Part shown: piece after piece, positions 39,713 to 43,677 of the stretch
Layout of the letters: each line of letters opens with the position of its first letter
Numbering within the stretch: the first letter of the stretch is position 1
Virus record (IMG/VR): IMGVR_UViG_3300041964_000036
Coordinates: 1-43,677 of that record
DNA length: 43,677 nucleotides
From: a virus
Reading direction: 5' to 3' (one strand)
Translations under genes and position numbers: made by a program
Notes under the pieces: generated by a model
The model's database searches: none
Seen by the model: only the letters and a program-made list of their open reading frames with translations
Told to the model about the DNA's origin: nothing

Positions 39713-40438
39713 ATGGACGGATTGATGATTCACGCCGGGGCACAGAAGGTGTCCCGCGCAGACCTGGCAGGCATCGTCCTGCCCGCACCCACGACCACCC
39801 ACAAACCGATCTCGCACGTCGAGGTCATCGAGGAGATCGAGCAGTCGCTCGCCCTCCGGCGCATCCAGATTCTCCACGAGGAGTTCGCGGTGACGCCGGA
39901 CGGGATGCGGATGTTCGGCTTCCTGAAACTCGACGCAGAGTTCTCAGTCGGCAACTTCGCCATCGGCCTCAGGAACAGTAATGACAAAAGTATGCGGCTC
40001 GGCTTAGCGGCCGGGTATCGCGTCTTCGTCTGCGACAACATGAGCTTCGCTGGCGACTTCAAGCCCGTGCTCGCCAAGCACACGGCCAACGTCAACCTTC
40101 CCGAGGTCATCGCCCTCGGCATAGACCGCATCCATCGCAACTTCGCGGGCATCGAGCAGGGCGTCGCCATGTTCCAGGCCAAGGCCATCCGCGACGAGCA
40201 GGCGAAAGCCATCATGCTCGACGCGCTCATGGACAAGAGCCTGGAGGTTCCGAAACACCTGCTGACGCCCATCCATCGCAACTACTTCGAGCCCTCTCAC
40301 GAGGAGTTCAGGCCGCGCAACCTGTGGAGCCTAGCCAACGCCTTCACCAGCTCGTTCAAGGAGCTGAAGCCGGTCAAGCAGTTCGAGGTGACGGCGAAGC
40401 TCACCCCGTTCCTTCACAGAGCCGCAGGGCTGAACTGA
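39713..40438 (+). CDS. DUF932-family protein
   Basis: 241 residues. The segment GLRNSNDKSMRLGLAAGYRV, then FVCDNMSF, is diagnostic of DUF932, a family found in phages and plasmids with unknown function, possibly nucleic-acid related. A proper SD (AAGGAG, 39699-39704) lies 8 nt before the ATG. It is the first gene of a short SD-led operon after the lysis block, unlike the SD-less genes elsewhere. Confidence 0.85.
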   Translation: MDGLMIHAGAQKVSRADLAGIVLPAPTTTHKPISHVEVIEEIEQSLALRRIQILHEEFAVTPDGMRMFGFLKLDAEFSVGNFAIGLRNSNDKSMRLGLAAGYRVFVCDNMSFAGDFKPVLAKHTANVNLPEVIALGIDRIHRNFAGIEQGVAMFQAKAIRDEQAKAIMLDALMDKSLEVPKHLLTPIHRNYFEPSHEEFRPRNLWSLANAFTSSFKELKPVKQFEVTAKLTPFLHRAAGLN

Positions 40439-40440
40439 CC

Positions 40441-40620
40441 ATGCACGCCATCGAGCGGCACACCCGCATAACGGAGCTGCGCGAGCTGCTCAGCGCCGCG
40501 CTTGACCGGAAGGCACAGGCGAACGCCGAGTACGAAGCGCTCTACAACGAACAGGAGGTCCTCGTGAGCGAGTGCTACGACGAGGAGTGCCCCTGTATCG
40601 CAGAACAGGAGGTGGCATGA
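40441..40620 (+). CDS. Hypothetical protein, 59 residues
   Basis: MHAIERHTRITELRELLSAA: a charged helix, ending CYDEECPCIAEQEVA with three Cys. It begins 2 nt after the DUF932 stop and ends in an ATGA overlap. No family recognised. Confidence 0.55.
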   Translation: MHAIERHTRITELRELLSAALDRKAQANAEYEALYNEQEVLVSECYDEECPCIAEQEVA

Positions 40621-40826
40621 GCGACTACCAGGAAGCCGTCGTGATCGTGGTCCGGGGCGGCGTGGTCGTCGAGATTCGCGGGACGACGCCCCTGGAGGCG
40701 TACGTCGCGGACATGGACGAGCACCGCGTCGCGCCCACGGTGGACGAGGTGTGCGCTGGACTCGGCGCGATCTTCTTCAGCGAGACGCAGCAGTGGCCCG
40801 CCAGCACGGATAAGGAGGAGCAATGA
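40617..40826 (+). CDS. Hypothetical protein, 69 residues
   Basis: The start MSDYQEAVVIVVRGGVV is fixed by a good SD (AGGAGG, about 4 nt upstream) and the ATGA overlap. Beta-start, helical end (HRVAPTVDEVCAGL). Function unknown. Overlaps the next gene (ATGA). Confidence 0.6.
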   Translation: MSDYQEAVVIVVRGGVVVEIRGTTPLEAYVADMDEHRVAPTVDEVCAGLGAIFFSETQQWPASTDKEEQ

Positions 40827-41035
40827 GACGCTGTTTCAGATGCAAAGCCCTCATCATGCGCCGGGAGCAATCCCAGAGCGCACTGGTGGGCGGCACGTCA
40901 GTCAACATGCACGTTCGCTGCCACGCCGAGTGGCAGGAGGAGGAAACGAATGAGAAAGCCCAAGGGAAAGAGAGCTACCAACCGACTCCCGAGGAGCAGG
41001 ACAGGCGGCAGGCGTCGGCAGAAGCCGAAGCCTAA
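40823..41035 (+). CDS. Small zinc-ribbon protein, 70 residues
   Basis: SD AAGGAGG lies before the ATG. CFRCKALIMRRE, then HVRCHAEW, make one likely zinc site, with an acidic tail after that. Its last 86 bp overlap another SD-led gene (40950) in a different frame. Confidence 0.55.
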   Translation: MRRCFRCKALIMRREQSQSALVGGTSVNMHVRCHAEWQEEETNEKAQGKESYQPTPEEQDRRQASAEAEA

Positions 41036-41114
41036 GACCCTCCATAAGTTCTGTGAGGGGAAACGATGCGCGTGCCGCATCCCGGCCCTCGCCCGACAGT
41101 GGGGCGAGGTGTAG
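40950..41114 (+). CDS. Basic 54-residue protein overlapping the gene before
   Basis: MRKPKGKRATNRLPRSRTGG: extremely basic, ending with CEGKRCACRIPALARQ. A strong SD (GGAGGAGG, about 7 nt before) supports its start inside the zinc-ribbon gene. It may bind DNA or RNA. One of the two overlapping frames may end early in the true sequence. Confidence 0.5.
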   Translation: MRKPKGKRATNRLPRSRTGGRRRQKPKPKTLHKFCEGKRCACRIPALARQWGEV

Positions 41115-41203
41115 AGAGGAGCGTGATCCATATCTCAGCCTGCCCACGCCAGGCACAACCCCGTGACCCCTGCCAGAATCCCCGCTAACGAATCCGACCA
41201 AAC

Positions 41204-41230
41204 AAGAAAGCCCCGATTGAGGGCTTTCTT
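41204..41230. terminator. Bidirectional terminator between convergent operons
   Basis: AAGAAAGCCC (41204-41213) pairs with GGGCTTTCTT (41221-41230) around a 7-nt loop, with T-rich tails both ways. It ends the rightward genes from 39713 and the leftward genes from 41799. Confidence 0.88.
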
Positions 41231-41239
41231 TCTACGTCG

Positions 41240-41341
41240 CTACAGTTCGTCTCTGATGATGCCGATGAAAAGCGCGACGCACAGGGTCAGAGCTGCGATA
41301 GCAAGACTTGTGACGGTAATAGCGAGGAGGATTTCAATCAT
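41240..41341 (-). CDS. 33-residue membrane peptide
   Basis: MIEILLAITVTSLAIAALTL, then CVALFIGIIRDEL: one long membrane helix. The ATG overlaps the stop of the upstream leftward gene (TAATG), so it is translationally coupled, and a terminator follows. Function unknown. Confidence 0.6.
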   Translation of the reverse strand: MIEILLAITVTSLAIAALTLCVALFIGIIRDEL

Positions 41342-41799
41342 TACTTGACCTTGCGCGGCCGACCGCGCTTGCGCTTGGCAGTCTCCTTCAGGACGGTCTT
41401 CGTACCGAGGCCGAGGAGGCGGGGCTGAAGCTCGACCGTGCCCTGGCGGGCAATCTCGTACCACTTGTACGAGTCCTGCTTGACCGTGCTGTAAGTGATG
41501 AGTTCCTTGACCCGAGCAATCATGGACTTCTCATCGGGGAAGAACTCGAACGGGTCCTCGTCCATCATGTACCGGAGGATGAAGCGCTTGGTCGTATTAT
41601 TCTCTTTCGCGACATCCCCGCTCTCGATAAGCTGCCAGTCTTCCTGGAACTCCCAGCTATGGCTCTTTGTGAGGAACCCCTCCTCTGCCCCAGCGAAGTC
41701 GTGGCGGTCGTAATCGCTCATCCCCGGCACGGATACTACGACATCCTCGGCCCCGTCAATCTCGCGGCGAATCTTATCTCCCGCCTTGAACTGATTCAT
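41341..41799 (-). CDS. Hypothetical protein with AT-hook-like tail
   Basis: 152 residues. An acidic folded body (MNQFKAGDKIRREIDGAEDV, RFILRYMMDEDPFEFFPDEK) and a basic C-terminus ending KRGRPRKVK, the AT-hook core that binds the minor groove of AT-rich DNA. Possibly a phage regulator or chromatin-like factor. Its leader carries the GTCAGG element seen before early genes. No SD. Confidence 0.65.
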   Translation of the reverse strand: MNQFKAGDKIRREIDGAEDVVVSVPGMSDYDRHDFAGAEEGFLTKSHSWEFQEDWQLIESGDVAKENNTTKRFILRYMMDEDPFEFFPDEKSMIARVKELITYSTVKQDSYKWYEIARQGTVELQPRLLGLGTKTVLKETAKRKRGRPRKVK

Positions 41800-41850
41800 T
41801 GAGTATCTTGAATTGGTGAACTGTCCTGACGTAGGACTGCCCTAAGCATA
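41800..41850 (-). promoter_or_regulatory. GTCAGG-hairpin leader (copy D) of the AT-hook gene
   Basis: On the minus strand, TATGCT (41845-41850) is followed by TAGGGCAG and, 14 nt after the -10, by GTCAGG (41825-41830). GTCCT/AGGAC pairs around ACGTC. Then an A/C-rich leader runs to the ATG at 41799. The -35 is weak. The start of this leader (TTAGGGCAG) equals that of copy B. Confidence 0.6.
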
Positions 41851-41887
41851 CCAAAGCCGCTCCGCAAGGGCTGTGCATAACTCGCCC

Positions 41888-41915
41888 TGGACAGCTCCGT
41901 CTCGCCCCCTATGCT
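41888..41915 (+). promoter_or_regulatory. Promoter for the HNH / lysozyme genes
   Basis: TGGACA (41888-41893), 16 nt, TATGCT (41910-41915), followed by about 45 bp to the ATG at 41963. Divergent from copy D. Confidence 0.6.
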
Positions 41916-41962
41916 TATGGCAAGGAGCGAATCGCCAGTGACAGCGTGGTTCGCGCCGCTCA

Positions 41963-42454
41963 ATGACTATTTCCGAACCAACCAGGGTTTGTCATAGGTG
42001 TGGGCTTACCAAGCCACTGACCCTGTTCTATAAGAAGAAAGATTGCAGAGACGGCAGAACGCTCGACTGCAAGGTTTGTCGTAGCGCGTACGTTAACAGC
42101 AGGACGACGCCTGAGATGCGGCGAGCGAGATACCTCAAGAGCAGAAGCCGCGTTGTGGCTCGCAACCAAACGCCTCCGGGCAAGTACGTTATGTACAAGG
42201 GCTCTGCGAAGGGTAGGGGTGTTGAGTTCTTGCTAAGCCGCGACCAGTTCGAGGCGTTCTGGCAACAGCCTTGTTTCTACTGCGAGGCCGAGATAGCGAC
42301 CATAGGGCTCGATAGAATCGACAGCAGGCAGGGCTATATCGTAGATAATGTCCGGCCCTGCTGCACTGATTGCAATACGATGAAGTTTGCCTTGCCAGTA
42401 GATGTGTTTCTAGAGAAGTGCCGCGCCATTGCTGCGCGTTTTCCTAACCCATGA
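41963..42454 (+). CDS. HNH endonuclease with zinc ribbon
   Basis: 163 residues. N-terminal ribbon CHRCGLTKPLTLFY...CKVCRSAY, a basic linker, then the HNH core: CFYCEAEIATIGLDRIDSRQ, then YIVDNVRPCCTDCNTMK with its zinc Cys pairs and catalytic Asp/Asn. A typical free-standing phage nuclease, the third HNH-type gene here besides NinG. Its stop overlaps the lysozyme gene's ATG. Confidence 0.85.
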   Translation: MTISEPTRVCHRCGLTKPLTLFYKKKDCRDGRTLDCKVCRSAYVNSRTTPEMRRARYLKSRSRVVARNQTPPGKYVMYKGSAKGRGVEFLLSRDQFEAFWQQPCFYCEAEIATIGLDRIDSRQGYIVDNVRPCCTDCNTMKFALPVDVFLEKCRAIAARFPNP

Positions 42455-42984
42455 AGCGAGCCGCCATATGCGGCTTGATAGCCGCCTCCGTCCTCATCCC
42501 CATAACTGCCCACGCACGCGGAAGCCTCGAAGACCAATCATATGAGATCGTGACCCGTGCCGTGTCTTCAGCGCAGGCCGCGCCTTACGTCCCCATCGAG
42601 GAAGTCCCCACGGAGGCGGCTTTGGTGAAGACCGCGCAGGCGGTTGAGAAGGCACCGGCGAAGATTCGTAAGGTAACAAGTGTTACCTATCAGAATCAGT
42701 CCGACCTTATGTCTCACTGGGCAGCAGTCATGGACCAGCTCGGCACCGTTCACAAGACCACGCTGCTCCGCATGATTAAGTGCGAGAGCGGGGGCCGGGA
42801 GAAGATTGTCGTCTGGGACGTTCACTCGAACTCCTACGGCATCCTCCAGTTCAAGACGCCCACCTGGGATTGGTTCTCCCAGAAAGCAGGTATCTCCGGC
42901 TCACCACTTGACGGGGCAAAGGCAATCCAGGTCGCGGATTGGGCCTTGAGCAATAACCTCGGCCATCACTGGACCTGCCGCTAG
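42451..42984 (+). CDS. Secreted lysozyme/transglycosylase-like protein (Rpf-like fold)
   Basis: 177 residues. The signal peptide MKRAAICGLIAASVLIPITA is followed by HARG, a linker rich in Ala/Val/Glu, then a lysozyme-fold domain at about 95-177: LLRMIKCESGG with the catalytic Glu in CESGG, NSYGILQFKTPTWDWFSQKA, GAKAIQVADWALSNNLGHHW. This matches transglycosylase-like domains that cut the sugar chain of peptidoglycan. Secreted, so it could act from outside in lysis or biofilm. Coupled to the HNH gene (ATGA). The end of the gene is repeated, badly, at 1-663. Confidence 0.85.
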   Translation: MKRAAICGLIAASVLIPITAHARGSLEDQSYEIVTRAVSSAQAAPYVPIEEVPTEAALVKTAQAVEKAPAKIRKVTSVTYQNQSDLMSHWAAVMDQLGTVHKTTLLRMIKCESGGREKIVVWDVHSNSYGILQFKTPTWDWFSQKAGISGSPLDGAKAIQVADWALSNNLGHHWTCR

Positions 42985-43015
42985 GTTATCAACAGGCGAT
43001 GGAGAGGCAGCTTGC

Positions 43016-43021
43016 TATGCT
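43016..43021 (+). promoter_or_regulatory. -10 box of a leaderless transcript
   Basis: TGCTATGCT with TATGCT at 43016-43021 ends 6 nt before the ATG at 43028. The same arrangement is found at the left copy (about 695-700). The -35 is not clear. Confidence 0.5.
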
Positions 43022-43027
43022 TCAGGT

Positions 43028-43594
43028 ATGACTCACAAGCCTCACTGTTCCGCCAATATATCGTGCATGGTCGCCCATAACGGACCGTGCCCCGGTTATA
43101 AGCCGTGCGACTGCGGAGCTGAAAGGGTTCCCGCCACCACCACAGAAGCCCAGGACTGGGAACGTCGCGAGTGCATGCAGCAGGGCTGCACGAGGACCGC
43201 CAGCGTCACGGACAAGGTAGGCTGGCACCTGTGCGACGAGCACCAGGCGCGGTACGAGAAGCAGGATGCCAGGCTGCACGGTGTAGGGGAGCGCCACGAG
43301 CCCCAGGACTGGGAGAGGGAGTTCGATACGGAGTTTGCCGAATGGACCGTATACACAGCGGGTTCCCCGGCTGGATTGAAAGTTAAAGCCTTTATCCGTT
43401 CCCTCCGCGACCAGTGGAAAGCGGAGCTGCTGGAGAAGCTGCCGGAGCTAGAGAAGGTTAATTGCTGCGGGGGCGGTGACAATTTCGGTCATAGCGATAC
43501 GTGCGAGATGGACAACTACCAGAAGCGTGTGAACTACACATGGGGCTTCAACGCTTGCCTCGAATCAGTCCGCCGCATCATCCAAGAGAGCTGA
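43028..43594 (+). CDS. Cys/His-rich protein, 188 residues
   Basis: Intact copy. Three Cys/His clusters: HKPHCSANISCMVAHNGPC...CDC, CMQQGCTRTASVT...HLCDEH, and CCGGGDNFGHSDTCEMD. They suggest multiple zinc-binding modules joined by charged helices (QWKAELLEKLPELEKVN). The near-leaderless start follows TATGCT. The gene ends overlapping the next ATG. No known family; a regulator or nucleic-acid binder is possible. Confidence 0.65.
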   Translation: MTHKPHCSANISCMVAHNGPCPGYKPCDCGAERVPATTTEAQDWERRECMQQGCTRTASVTDKVGWHLCDEHQARYEKQDARLHGVGERHEPQDWEREFDTEFAEWTVYTAGSPAGLKVKAFIRSLRDQWKAELLEKLPELEKVNCCGGGDNFGHSDTCEMDNYQKRVNYTWGFNACLESVRRIIQES

Positions 43595-43677
43595 TGCAGG
43601 AGAAACTGTACATCTCGCGCAACCTCGGATACGACCCGAAGACTCAGGCCACGTACACGGTCTCGGAGCGCAAGTTC
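43594..43677 (+). CDS. Partial: 5' end of the small gene continued at 1265
   Basis: MQEKLYISRNLGYDPKTQAT runs off the window end. It is the same gene as 1265-1506 on the circular unit. The overlap TGATG with the gene before is identical in both copies. Confidence 0.75.
   Translation, partial: MQEKLYISRNLGYDPKTQATYTVSERKF

Larger units (their letters stand above)
42487..43677. repeat. Right copy of terminal redundancy
   Basis: Same sequence as 1-1348, with intact reading frames: the lysozyme-like gene, the Cys-rich gene and the start of the next gene. It is therefore the better copy. The repeat begins and ends inside genes, which argues for overlapping assembly ends rather than a functional direct terminal repeat, though a true repeat is not excluded. 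Confidence 0.93.

Noticed and set aside
1-43677. Functional direct terminal repeat of 1.2 kb
   Set aside because: The repeat ends fall inside genes and one copy is error-laden, as at overlapping assembly ends. Not fully excluded.

Overview
The window is an almost complete tailed-bacteriophage genome, most likely podovirus-like. It has a split-gene terminase, a P22-type portal, a scaffold-like protein, a major capsid protein, a head-to-tail adaptor, a beta-rich tail hub and large internal virion proteins. I see no tape measure, tube or sheath. The two ends of the window are the same sequence: 1-1348 repeats 42487-43677, so the real unit is about 42.33 kb and either circular or permuted. The left copy is full of single-base indels, as in unpolished long-read sequence. 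A few more single-base frameshifts (terminase, the LamG protein) have the same look. GC is high (about 60%) except in non-coding patches. TGA is used as a stop. The host cannot be named. Many genes seem to be leaderless, with a -10 box 6-9 nt before ATG, or to have A/C-rich leaders without Shine-Dalgarno (SD), which suggests a lineage where non-SD initiation is common. Actinobacteria, Deinococcota and candidate-phyla bacteria are possibilities, but this is inference only.

Layout. 1-1696: wrapped end of a small zinc-protein operon, closed by a terminator. 1697-5016: unusually gene-poor, with three small genes, divergent promoters, several terminators and long structured stretches that may be non-coding RNAs. 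5017-6714: an IS66-family element with a perfect 8-bp target duplication. 6866-12065: a DNA-processing block of an ExeA/TniB-like AAA ATPase, a putative replication initiator with iteron-like repeats inside its gene, a membrane-anchored VirD4/TraD-like ATPase with a winged-helix tail, and a soluble VirD4/HerA-like ATPase. 12112-18739: early/recombination genes (HNH nuclease, ERF annealing protein, SSB-like protein, NinG, a second HNH protein, staphylococcal-type nuclease) among many small proteins. Three transcripts here share a promoter-proximal GTCAGG hairpin followed by an A/C-rich leader. 18937-20924: a C5-cytosine methyltransferase and a probable type II restriction enzyme.

21124-23719: small genes, then terminase. 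23758-38005: portal, collagen-like fibre, scaffold, capsid, LamG protein, tail hub, adaptor and ejection proteins, with a secreted CAP-domain protein on the opposite strand. 38002-39631: lysis-type genes (tiny membrane peptides, HExxH protein, M15 peptidase, holin-like protein). 39713-42984: DUF932 protein, small SD-led genes, two leftward genes, an HNH nuclease and a secreted lysozyme-like protein, which runs into the repeated end.

No DNA polymerase, primase, replicative helicase, integrase or recognisable repressor is present. Replication probably combines the phage initiator and AAA ATPase with host machinery. The most unusual features are the lambda-like origin arrangement with two conjugation-type ATPases, the shared leader element, and an A10 run that could split an ejection protein from its C-terminal lysozyme-like domain.
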